From Spirochaetaceae bacterium (GTDB lineage Bacteria; Spirochaetota; Spirochaetia; DSM-27196; SLAA01), in contig PXEI01000314.1 in assembly GCA_003564775.1 (NCBI GenBank), forward strand, positions 1-7,165: a DNA stretch of 7,165 bases. Direction: 5' to 3'. The notes under the pieces were generated by a model. It saw only the letters and a list, made by a program, of their open reading frames with translations, searched no databases and had not been told where the DNA came from. Below, in pieces: positions 1 through 6,742 of this stretch (its first letter is position 1; every line of letters starts with the position of its first letter). The translations under genes were made by a program, and so were the position numbers.

Positions 1-393
1 GTGTTGCCTTCCACGAGCTGCACCGGCCACGAACTCACCATACACGCCCGCGTTTACATCGTTCTCTAAGCGAACCGGCATAGCGTAGCGCTCCTCCAGG
101 AGTCGTCGCAAAGGAAAGTCTTCCACGCCCACGTTCGGCGCACTGCGCACCACGCCACTTTCCTCGTCAATGGGACCGGGACACGCAATACCCAGTCCCT
201 TGGGGTGAGGGGCGTCGGCAGGTAGTTTCGCGAGACACTCATCTATGCAGCGACAGATTGTTGAGAAAATTTCATCGTTGCCCGAGCCCTTGGTTCTGGT
301 CTTGTTCTTCACTACTACCTTGTAGGTCTCGTCCAGAACTGCGCATAGCATCTTGGTGGCACCCATATCAAAACCCATTATGTATCTGTTCAT
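1..393 (-). CDS. ROK-family sugar kinase, N-terminal part (runs off the left edge)
   Basis: The 131 visible codons read as the N-terminal part of a ROK-family protein, most likely a cytoplasmic ATP-dependent hexose kinase such as glucokinase. Seen: the phosphate-binding motif GFDMGATK at residues 7-14, CPGPID at 71-76, and LENDVNAG at 109-116, where D112 is the expected catalytic base; GE at 119-120 and GAARG at 124-128 follow as in the family. There is no helix-turn-helix before the ATP motif, which argues for a kinase over a NagC/XylR-type repressor. The ROK cysteine zinc motif would lie beyond the edge, so it cannot be checked. The ATG at 391-393 follows a GAGGGT sequence with good spacing. 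The substrate cannot be told from this part. The gene diverges from the NadR-like gene; no functional link is evident. Confidence 0.88.
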   Translation of the reverse strand, partial: MNRYIMGFDMGATKMLCAVLDETYKVVVKNKTRTKGSGNDEIFSTICRCIDECLAKLPADAPHPKGLGIACPGPIDEESGVVRSAPNVGVEDFPLRRLLEERYAMPVRLENDVNAGVYGEFVAGAARGRQH

Positions 394-397
394 CTGC

Positions 398-403
398 ACC
401 CTC
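398..403 (-). promoter_or_regulatory. Shine-Dalgarno sequence of the ROK gene
   Basis: GAGGGT on the minus strand; its GAGG core lies 6 nt before the ATG at 391-393. It supports this start over the in-frame ATG at codon 6. The leader just upstream is A-rich, with a seven-A run on the minus strand. Confidence 0.6.
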
Positions 404-435
404 GCGTTTCGTCTTTTTTTCAACTACCTCATAAC

Positions 436-464
436 ACTATAGCCGTGATTATTCGTTCCGGGAA
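436..464 (-). promoter_or_regulatory. Possible promoter of the ROK gene
   Basis: On the minus strand TATAGT (436-441) matches five of six bases of the sigma-70 -10 consensus. The position 17 nt upstream (459-464) reads TTCCCG, a poor -35 that overlaps the inverted repeat at 455-465. Transcription would begin near 429 and give a leader of roughly 36 nt. With so weak a -35, the promoter would need an activator or may not be real. Confidence 0.3.
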
Positions 465-465
465 C
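455..465. repeat. Perfect inverted repeat GTTCC-G-GGAAC in the divergent gap
   Basis: An 11-base palindrome, GTTCCGGGAAC, with five-base arms and a one-base centre, sits in the middle of the 133-base gap between the ROK and NadR-like genes. It overlaps the -35 position of the possible ROK promoter. The centre is too short for a hairpin loop and no T-run follows, so an operator for a dimeric regulator is likelier than a terminator. It could be chance. Confidence 0.3.
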
Positions 466-526
466 AGCTTCCAGTCGCTTCTTGCCTCTGTACCGTTTAT
501 GGGTTAGGGTTTGATGTGGATACTAT

Positions 527-1489
527 ATGAGCAACAAGTTGCGCGCTCCTACACGTGGAGTAATTATTGGCCGCTTCATGCCACCCCACTTGGGACATCG
601 CTACCTTGTGGGATTCGCTCGCGAGTTTGTGCAGCACCTGACGGTGCTGGTATGCACTCGGAAAGATGAACCTATTCCGGGTCGGCTCCGATACGAATGG
701 ATGCAGGCTATGTTTTGTGACGTGGAAATTATCCATGTCACTGAAGAGATTCCCGAAGCTAACCGCAACAATCCAAACTCGTACAGAATCTGGGCGGAGT
801 TCATTCGAAAGATCATTCCTGATCCTATAGACTACGTTTTTGCATCGGAACAGTACGGCTTTAAGCTTGCTTCAGAGCTTGCTGCGGAGTTCGTTCCGGT
901 GGATCCAGGGCGCAACAACTTTCCGGTATCGGCAACCGAGATCCGCAAGAATCCGTTCACCAGCTGGGCATACCTGCCGAACCTTGTTAAACCATATTTT
1001 GCCCGACGGGTAGTCTGCATCTCACAACAGGTTGGCGTGCCCGGGGTCGACTCACATCCGGCACGCGGGCTCACCAGACTCTACAGCACTGTATGTGTCT
1101 CAGATGCGCTTGAACGCTGGATGACTTTACGGGAGAAACCAAACAGTGCCGATGAAATACGCTTGGTTCTAAAGAGCCAGGCGGCCGCCACCGCAGCTTT
1201 GCTGCCGCTCTGTAACCGGGTACTGTTTGCCGAGGCCGACTGTGTGACCCTGCAGGCCCGTTTGGCCAGGGAAGACGTTTCGACACCTGAAGGCACCGCC
1301 CCAGCAAATCTCTACATTCTGCACTACGACTCAACACTCTCGGAGGGGTTCCGCAGATATCTCGACACATTGACCCGAATATTTGAGGAACGCAAGTTCA
1401 CTTATTTGGTCACCACCGAGCATGATCCCCACAAAGACCCACGGGTGGTCAGCACGATAGACCAGCTTTTTGTAGTCGAGGAAGAGTAA
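527..1489 (+). CDS. NadR-like NMN adenylyltransferase with degenerate ribosylnicotinamide kinase domain
   Basis: This 320-aa protein is NadR-like. Residues 9-150 form a nucleotidyltransferase domain with GRFMPPHLGH at 15-24 (the HxGH signature, H21-H24) and SATEIR at 135-140 (the second nucleotide-binding motif), followed by the NadR-typical KNPF, YLP and VKPYFA. The expected reaction is NMN + ATP to NAD + PPi in the cytoplasm. Residues about 160-320 align by eye with the NadR ribosylnicotinamide kinase domain: RVLFAEADCVTLQ at 231-243 matches its Walker B region, where other NadRs have DTD. The P-loop GESSGKS expected after 'KRV' is absent; residues 164-177 contain no GxxxxGK[ST] and no lysine. 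Kinase activity is therefore unlikely. There is no N-terminal helix-turn-helix as in the E. coli NadR repressor. The start is fixed by an in-frame stop at 512-514. Alternative: a regulatory protein derived from NadR. Confidence 0.8.
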   Translation: MSNKLRAPTRGVIIGRFMPPHLGHRYLVGFAREFVQHLTVLVCTRKDEPIPGRLRYEWMQAMFCDVEIIHVTEEIPEANRNNPNSYRIWAEFIRKIIPDPIDYVFASEQYGFKLASELAAEFVPVDPGRNNFPVSATEIRKNPFTSWAYLPNLVKPYFARRVVCISQQVGVPGVDSHPARGLTRLYSTVCVSDALERWMTLREKPNSADEIRLVLKSQAAATAALLPLCNRVLFAEADCVTLQARLAREDVSTPEGTAPANLYILHYDSTLSEGFRRYLDTLTRIFEERKFTYLVTTEHDPHKDPRVVSTIDQLFVVEEE

Positions 1490-1514
1490 GGCCGGTCTTG
1501 GGCCAGGTGTGCTT
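1490..1514. other. Short convergent gap between the NadR-like gene and aspS
   Basis: Only 25 bases separate the two facing stop codons. GGCC at 1490-1493 and 1501-1504 could form a 4-bp stem with a 7-nt loop, but no T-run follows on either strand. I would not call a terminator, so the two transcripts probably overlap or end inside the opposite gene. Confidence 0.4.
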
Positions 1515-2786
1515 CTACGGCCGAATGCGCTTGCGATCCCGCGGAAAGAGTGAGGCTTCCTTCACATTGGTCAGGCCCAGAATCTTCTGCGTCAGCCGCT
1601 CAAGACCTATGGCAAAGCCACCATGCGGTGGGCAGCCGTAGCGGAAAATCTGCGCATAGTCAGCCAGGCCTTCCTCGGTAAGTCCAAACTTGGGTAGCGC
1701 CTCCAGCAGCATGTCGTACTCGTTAATACGGCGCCCACCGGTAGTGATCTCCAACCCGCGAAACAACAAATCAAAGCTGCTGGTTTTCTGCCCGTCGGGA
1801 TAGGCGTAGAACGGTCGCTTCTTGCGTGGAAAAGCGTTCACAAAAACGGCCTCGACCCCGTGGGCTTCCACCGCCCAGTCACACAGAACTCGTTCACCCT
1901 CGGGATTGATTTCGAAAACACGCCGTCCAAGCTTGTCGCTTATAATCTGCTTGGCCTCGTCATGGGAAATGCGTGGAGTTTTCCGTATTTCCTCGGCGCT
2001 GGGTACACGGGCATTGTACTGGGTAAGTATGCGGGAACAGTCGCGTTCCACACAGCTGAACACATGGGCCAGAATCTCAACCTCAAGATCCATGAGATCA
2101 TGCTCATCTTTTATGAACGCGGTTTCCACATCCAGCGACACATACTCGTTGAGATGTCGTGGAGTGTCATGTTTCTCGGCTCGGTAGGCGGCACCAATCT
2201 CAAAGACGCGTTCCATTCCACTTGCTACCATAGCTTGTTTGTAGAACTGCGGCGACTGGGCCAGGTAGACGCGATTCTCAAAATACTCGACCGCAAAGAG
2301 ACCGGTACCACCCTCGGTTCCAGTCCCTATCAGTTTGCTCGACTTAATCTCGGTGAAGTCCTGGCCACGCAAATACTCGGCAAAGGAACTCAAGAGGCTC
2401 GACTGCAGATAAAAGATGTCCCGAATCTTGGGGTTTCTGAGTGAAATAACTCGATGATCCAGCACGGCTTCCAGTCCAACCTTGTCCGGGTCGCCGTTCA
2501 CCTGAAATGGCAGATCCGCGGCCGCTGGCGCAAGGAGCTCGGTCTCCGACACAGCTACCTCGTATCCACCAGGAGCTTTTTCATTGGCACGAACTTCTCC
2601 ACGCGCGGTAATGACCGACTCGTGCGTGAAGTCCGGCTTGTTGTCGTAGACCAACTGCACCATACCGGAGCGGTCCCGAAGAAGAACAAAGGAGATAGCT
2701 CCAAGCTCACGTATTCTATGTACCCAGCCGCTTACTTCTACCGGCTTTCCGGACTCGGCGGCAATATCGCGAGTTAATGTTCTCAT
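1515..2786 (-). CDS. aspS: Archaeal-type, probably non-discriminating aspartyl-tRNA synthetase
   Basis: A class IIb synthetase of 423 aa, the short archaeal/eukaryotic-type AspRS; the bacterial type has about 590 aa and a GAD insertion, absent here. Residues 1-100 are the OB-fold anticodon-binding domain (GWVHRIRELG at 20-29). The catalytic core has TGTEGGTGLF at 155-164, LAQSPQFYKQ at 175-184, motif 2 around 195-220 (FEIGAAYRAEKHDTPRHLNE) and motif 3 GGFAIGLERL at 389-398; it ends with the usual LFPRDRKR. H23 and P72 align with the Trp26 and Lys85 of discriminating archaeal enzymes, and His/Pro there marks enzymes that also charge tRNA(Asn). Last gene of the gat operon, it would supply Asp-tRNA(Asn) to GatCAB. 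Its ATG overlaps the gatB stop as TAATG, with GGAGG 7 nt upstream. The family call is secure; relaxed specificity is inferred. Confidence 0.95.
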   Translation of the reverse strand: MRTLTRDIAAESGKPVEVSGWVHRIRELGAISFVLLRDRSGMVQLVYDNKPDFTHESVITARGEVRANEKAPGGYEVAVSETELLAPAAADLPFQVNGDPDKVGLEAVLDHRVISLRNPKIRDIFYLQSSLLSSFAEYLRGQDFTEIKSSKLIGTGTEGGTGLFAVEYFENRVYLAQSPQFYKQAMVASGMERVFEIGAAYRAEKHDTPRHLNEYVSLDVETAFIKDEHDLMDLEVEILAHVFSCVERDCSRILTQYNARVPSAEEIRKTPRISHDEAKQIISDKLGRRVFEINPEGERVLCDWAVEAHGVEAVFVNAFPRKKRPFYAYPDGQKTSSFDLLFRGLEITTGGRRINEYDMLLEALPKFGLTEEGLADYAQIFRYGCPPHGGFAIGLERLTQKILGLTNVKEASLFPRDRKRIRP

Positions 2787-5272
2787 TACTGATCCTCCAT
2801 GATCCGCTGCACCTCTAACTCGTCCTCGGAACCGAGTTGGGCAACAATGAGGCGCGTAAACGCAGACTCTGTTGTGAGCCGCCCCATGGGCACTGCGCCC
2901 TCACGCCACAACTCGTGGCTGGTTACATAGTCGGCAAAATCAACCATGGCTTCCTGTTGTGATGTACAAAAAAATGACACGCCGTTTGCGGCGCCATACT
3001 GCAATGCAGCCCGGAGCGAATAGGGCGTTTCTCGCACGCTTGCGGTCCCGGTGTCGTAGAGTTCCAGCACAAAGTATCGCACCCCGTTCTTCATAAGGGT
3101 TATGAGATGGTCGCCGCGCATGCCCGGAAAAGCCTTCACAATGAAACACCGCGACAATGCCTCTTCAAGGGCCACCTGTACCGCCTTACGGTCCGTGGGT
3201 TCAACGCCAGGGGCAGGGTAAATGGGGCCAGGCAGGTTTGATAGGGCCAAGCTTGCCGGTGCACCGGAGGCTTGTGACCCCCCAGCGCTTCGTGGGTCTT
3301 CTATCTCGTTCCATGTGCGGAAGACACCGGCGCGATCTGCGCCCTCCTCAACCCGTTCAAACTTCAGGTTCAACGGTGAGTACTCTTGTGCTCCGTACAC
3401 CACACCAACACCCGCTGGTCCGGCGGCCGCCCGCTTCACGGCTGCGCTGATGTTGGCAACTGCTTCACTACGCGGCTTCTCGCTGCCGCGTTCGGAGTCG
3501 TTCGGTACCGAAGAGGCAGTCAAAATTATAGGAATGCGCGCCTTCCCAAAAAACCAGTACAGTAAGGACGCAGTGTAGGCCAAGGTATCAGTGCCGTGAG
3601 CTACCACTATTCCGGCTGCCTCGGAGTCTTCAATGCGGCGGGCTATCTCGGAGATAAGCACAGCCCAGTCCGCGGGGGCTATTTCCTCACTCAAGAACGC
3701 CACTAATTGGATCTCTTCAAGGCGCAGCTCAGCCGGAAGTCCGGTATCTCCGGCAAACTCGGTTCGCAGATCAAACAGTTCGCCAGGTCCAATAAGGCCG
3801 TCCTCGCGTCGAACGCCAGAGATAGCGCCGCCAAACGACAGTACATGGATCACCTTAACCGCAAGATGCGACGAAATGAGCTCTTGCAGCAGCTGCGGCT
3901 CGGCCCTTCCCGAGGTCGCCTTCATGACCTGACCTACCAGGAACCCTACCGGCTTGGCGTCACCGGCACGTACCTGCTCAACCGCGTTTGGATGAGCTTC
4001 CAGCACCTTGCTTATGTACGCTGAGAGCTCTGCAGGGTCGGTTATTTGCTCCCAGCCTTTTGCCTTTATTATTGCGGCAGGGGAAGCGTCGGAGGCAAAG
4101 ACCTCTTCAAGAACTTGTTTGGCAATTTTACCGTGAATTCGCCCCTCATCAAGGAGCCGAAGTAACTCTGCAAAGCGCTCCGGGCTCAACACCGAGGAGC
4201 CCATGCTCTCCCCACGCCTATTCAACAGCTTTTTTACGTCCGATGCCAGCCAGCTGGCAGCGGACTGGGGATCCGCCCCAAGGGAAATACTCTGTTCAAA
4301 GAAGTCTGCAGTGCTTCGTTCATCAACAAGAAACTCTGCCTGGAGCTCGGACAGTCCGTAGTCTTCAATGAAGCGAGTACGGCGAGCAACGGGAAGCTCT
4401 ACCAAACCCTTTTCTACCTCTTGCAAAAATGTGTCGTCGGTAATGAAGGGGGGCAGATCCGGCTCCGGGAAGTACCTATAGTCATGTGCGCTTTCTTTCG
4501 TACGCATTGCTTCACTGACATCGCGGTTTTCATTCCAGAGGCGGGTTTCCTGAACTACGGTTCCACCACGTTCAAGAATGTCTTTCTGACGAGAAATTTC
4601 AAAGTTCAACGCCTTTCGCACAAAGCGCGAACTGTTCAGGTTCTTAATCTCAACCTTGTTGCCAAGTCCACTTCCGGAGAGGTTCACCGAAACATTGGCA
4701 TCACAGCGCATGGAGCCTTCTTCCATGTTTCCGTCACACACACCAAGGTAACGCACCATCCGCCGAAAATGCTGCAGCAACACCTCGGCTTCTTCACCGA
4801 CCTCAAGATCCGGCTCGGTAACAATTTCCAGCAGTGGGGTTCCGGCTCTGTTGTAGTCGAGCAAAGACATGTCACCGGCATGGATCATTTTTCCGGCATC
4901 TTCTTCAAGATGAACCTCGTGAATGCGAACACGGCGTTTCTTCTTGTGGAACTCGATATCGACAAAGCCATCGCGCCCGAGCGGATGCTCATACTGGCTA
5001 ATCTGATAGTTTTTGGGAAGATCCGGGTAGAAGTAGTTCTTGCGCTCAAAAACGCTGCGTTCCGAAAGGGTGCAGTTGAGGGTGCGGGCAACCACATAGG
5101 CCATACGCATGGCTTCCTGGTTCAAAACCGGCAGCACGCCAGGGTAGCCCATACAGACCGGACAAATGTTGCTGTTTGGCTCATCTCCAAAGGCTGCTTT
5201 GCAGCCGCAGAAGATCTTGGTCTGGGTCGCAAGTTGAATATGAATCTCTAAACCAATGAACGACTGATACAT
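2786..5272 (-). CDS. gatB: GatB fused to a degenerate asparaginase/GatD-like domain
   Basis: An 828-aa fusion. Residues 1-470 are a complete GatB, the subunit that binds mischarged tRNA, phosphorylates the Asp/Glu side chain and transfers ammonia from GatA. Visible: GLEIHIQL at 7-14 and HLEEDAGK at 121-128 (E9, H11, E124 fit the Mg site), zinc cysteines C22, C24, C37 and C40, GSMRCDANVS at 186-195, DYRYFPEPDLPP at 264-275, and the tail ending GFLVGQVMKATSG at 443-455. From about 473 a type I asparaginase fold begins directly: FGGAISG at 480-486, LSEEIAPADW at 527-536, AHGTDTLAYTASLL at 558-571, SEAVANI at 602-608, a Gly/Ala/Ser/Pro-rich link at 658-690, and GAVPMGRLTTESAF near the end. By eye the nucleophile Thr is A483, the loop Tyr is L493 and the catalytic Lys is E642, so asparaginase activity is unlikely. 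S528, T561 and D562, which hold the ligand in active enzymes, remain. It starts 11 nt after gatA. Confidence 0.93.
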   Translation of the reverse strand: MYQSFIGLEIHIQLATQTKIFCGCKAAFGDEPNSNICPVCMGYPGVLPVLNQEAMRMAYVVARTLNCTLSERSVFERKNYFYPDLPKNYQISQYEHPLGRDGFVDIEFHKKKRRVRIHEVHLEEDAGKMIHAGDMSLLDYNRAGTPLLEIVTEPDLEVGEEAEVLLQHFRRMVRYLGVCDGNMEEGSMRCDANVSVNLSGSGLGNKVEIKNLNSSRFVRKALNFEISRQKDILERGGTVVQETRLWNENRDVSEAMRTKESAHDYRYFPEPDLPPFITDDTFLQEVEKGLVELPVARRTRFIEDYGLSELQAEFLVDERSTADFFEQSISLGADPQSAASWLASDVKKLLNRRGESMGSSVLSPERFAELLRLLDEGRIHGKIAKQVLEEVFASDASPAAIIKAKGWEQITDPAELSAYISKVLEAHPNAVEQVRAGDAKPVGFLVGQVMKATSGRAEPQLLQELISSHLAVKVIHVLSFGGAISGVRREDGLIGPGELFDLRTEFAGDTGLPAELRLEEIQLVAFLSEEIAPADWAVLISEIARRIEDSEAAGIVVAHGTDTLAYTASLLYWFFGKARIPIILTASSVPNDSERGSEKPRSEAVANISAAVKRAAAGPAGVGVVYGAQEYSPLNLKFERVEEGADRAGVFRTWNEIEDPRSAGGSQASGAPASLALSNLPGPIYPAPGVEPTDRKAVQVALEEALSRCFIVKAFPGMRGDHLITLMKNGVRYFVLELYDTGTASVRETPYSLRAALQYGAANGVSFFCTSQQEAMVDFADYVTSHELWREGAVPMGRLTTESAFTRLIVAQLGSEDELEVQRIMEDQ
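2794..2798 (-). promoter_or_regulatory. Shine-Dalgarno sequence of aspS inside the gatB 3' end
   Basis: GGAGG on the minus strand lies 7 nt before the aspS ATG and within the last codons of gatB. With the TAATG stop/start overlap it points to coupled translation of the two genes. Confidence 0.75.
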
Positions 5273-5279
5273 GATGAGG

Positions 5280-5285
5280 CTCCCT
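5280..5285 (-). promoter_or_regulatory. Shine-Dalgarno sequence of gatB, overlapping the gatA stop
   Basis: AGGGAG on the minus strand, 7 nt before the gatB ATG. It shares bases with the gatA TAG stop (5284-5286), so termination on gatA and initiation on gatB are close enough to be coupled. Confidence 0.7.
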
Positions 5286-6729
5286 ACTGTTCGCCCGCAG
5301 GCCGCTCATAACCCGGAGCAAACTCAGGTTGGTAAAGCGTAGCGTAGTCCCGCGCTGCAGCAAGAAGACGAGCTTCGCCGAATGCGGGCGCCACCAACTG
5401 CATTCCAACCGGCAAACCCTGGCGTACGCCAGCCGGAAAACTTAATGCAGGAACTCCCGCAAGATTGGCGCTGGCAGTAAACTTATCTGCCTGTTTCTGT
5501 TCAAACGGGCTCATATCCTCACCACCATGCCGAAAAGCTTGCCGCGGAAAAGTTGGGGTAAGGATCATATCCACCTCACCAAAACAGGCTTCAAAGTCTT
5601 TCCGGATTGCGGTGCGAATTTTTTGGGCCCGCAGGTAATACTGATCTTGAAAGCCACTTCGCAGGACATAGGTTCCGAGCAAGATCCGCAGTTTAACTTC
5701 CGGGCCAAAACCTTCATCCCGACTCAACCGCACAAGCTCGTCGGGGTTCTCCGCAAAGTCCGGCCTCCGGCCATACCGCACCCCATTATACCGCGCCAGG
5801 TTAGCACTGGCCTCGGCAGTGGCAATGGTGTAATAGACCGGGGCAACGTACTCGAGCATAGACAAGGATACTTCCTTAATCTCGTAGCCCAGTGAGCGAA
5901 ACCCTTCCAGGCAATCCTGATAGCTCTCCGAAACCTCGGCGGTCAGCTCAAGCTGATCAGGTTTCAGAACACCGAGACATGGGTTTTTTCCCCGATACCC
6001 AAGCACGTCCTCAGCCGATGCGTCGGCACTGGATCTGCCAATGGGCTCCGGGTCCATTGATGTCTGGTCAAAGGCATCTGCCCCCGAGATGACGTCATAA
6101 ACGGCCTGAAGTACCTCGATATCCGAGGAAAGAGCACCAATTACATCTAAGGAGGAAGCGTAGGCAACCAGGCCAAAGCGCGATACGGTACCATAGGTTG
6201 GTTTAAGCCCGTACACACCACAAAAGGACGCAGGTTGCCGCACCGAACCGCCGGTATCGGAACCAAGCGCAAACGGCACCAGCCCGGCAGCCACCGCAGC
6301 GGCCGAACCACCGCTCGAACCACCTACAACGAACTCTTCATTCCACGGATTGGTGGTGCTTCCAAGCGCCGAGTTGTCGGTGGAGGATCCCATCCCAAAC
6401 TCGTCAAGGTTGGTCTTACCCACAGGAACGGCGCCCGCCTGCATAAGGCGCTGCACCGCGGTGGCATGATAAGGACTGGTGAAGTTCTCAAGGATGCGGG
6501 AGCCACAGCTGAGTCGAAACCCGTCGACAGCAATATTGTCTTTGACACCAAAGGGTAGCCCTGCCAATACTGCATGTTTCTCCGCCGACGCTACCTCACC
6601 GGGAGCGTTGCCGAGATGTCGCTTGGGGTCAAACTCAAGGAAGGCACCAATGTGCGCATCGCGTGCGCGAACCGCCTTCTCGTAGGCATCTGGAGAGTTC
6701 TCCAGTACGTTTTTCCAGAATGTAAGCAC
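5284..6729 (-). CDS. gatA: Glutamyl/aspartyl-tRNA amidotransferase subunit A (glutaminase)
   Basis: GatA hydrolyses glutamine and feeds ammonia to GatB. It is an amidase-signature protein. Numbering from the GTG start at 6727-6729 gives 481 aa, the usual family length. The Ser-cisSer-Lys triad is visible: K63 in GVKDN, S138 in GGSSGGSA and S162 in SDTGGSVRQPA, with the spacing known for GatA (Lys79, Ser154 and Ser178 in the S. aureus enzyme). KTNLDEFGMGSST and PSYGT-like KPTYGT also fit. The C-terminal part has the family's LTPTFP and a late ANLAGVPALSFPAG, so the subunit looks complete and active. An in-frame TTG at 6778-6780 would add 17 residues that overlap gatC and match nothing in the family. 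The GTG has ACAGGT just upstream in the 13-nt gap after gatC, so I prefer it. Confidence 0.95.
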   Translation of the reverse strand: MLTFWKNVLENSPDAYEKAVRARDAHIGAFLEFDPKRHLGNAPGEVASAEKHAVLAGLPFGVKDNIAVDGFRLSCGSRILENFTSPYHATAVQRLMQAGAVPVGKTNLDEFGMGSSTDNSALGSTTNPWNEEFVVGGSSGGSAAAVAAGLVPFALGSDTGGSVRQPASFCGVYGLKPTYGTVSRFGLVAYASSLDVIGALSSDIEVLQAVYDVISGADAFDQTSMDPEPIGRSSADASAEDVLGYRGKNPCLGVLKPDQLELTAEVSESYQDCLEGFRSLGYEIKEVSLSMLEYVAPVYYTIATAEASANLARYNGVRYGRRPDFAENPDELVRLSRDEGFGPEVKLRILLGTYVLRSGFQDQYYLRAQKIRTAIRKDFEACFGEVDMILTPTFPRQAFRHGGEDMSPFEQKQADKFTASANLAGVPALSFPAGVRQGLPVGMQLVAPAFGEARLLAAARDYATLYQPEFAPGYERPAGEQ

Positions 6730-6736
6730 GTTGACG

Positions 6737-6742
6737 ACCTGT
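6737..6742 (-). promoter_or_regulatory. Shine-Dalgarno sequence deciding the gatA start
   Basis: ACAGGT on the minus strand fills part of the 13-nt gatC-gatA gap; its AGG core is 8 nt before the GTG at 6727-6729. This favours the GTG over the TTG start inside gatC. Confidence 0.55.

Larger units (their letters stand above)
394..526. other. Intergenic gap between divergent genes
   Basis: This stretch must hold the promoters of both flanking genes. For the minus strand I see one possible -10 box and the palindrome. For the plus strand I find no convincing promoter: TTGCCT at 482-487 with TAGGGT at 505-510 has usable spacing but a poor -10. There is no clear Shine-Dalgarno before the start at 527; GTGGA is the nearest purine stretch. 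No RNA gene or riboswitch is recognisable. Confidence 0.4.

Noticed and set aside
501..513. GGGTTAGGGTTTG, which resembles a telomere-type repeat
   Set aside because: Only two imperfect units, in a bacterial intergenic gap just before a gene start; most simply chance.
527..700. A NadR repressor with an N-terminal DNA-binding domain
   Set aside because: The nucleotidyltransferase motif begins at residue 15 and an in-frame stop lies just upstream of the ATG, so there is no room for a helix-turn-helix.
1490..1504. Bidirectional terminator from the two GGCC copies
   Set aside because: The stem has only four pairs and no U-tract follows on either strand.
1860..2444. A 194-codon open frame on the plus strand, opposite aspS
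   Set aside because: It is antisense to the AspRS catalytic core with its intact class II motifs, has no Shine-Dalgarno and shows no recognisable domain.
4421..5251. A 276-codon open frame on the plus strand, opposite gatB
   Set aside because: It lies entirely antisense to the well-conserved GatB domain, whose motifs are all on the other strand. The translation matches no family I know, and such long shadows arise from the codon bias of the real gene.
2786..5272. Assembly artefact joining gatB to a separate asparaginase gene
   Set aside because: The frame is continuous, both halves are complete, the spacing to gatA and aspS is tight, and the asparaginase half shows selective residue changes rather than a broken frame. 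An artefact cannot be fully excluded without reads.
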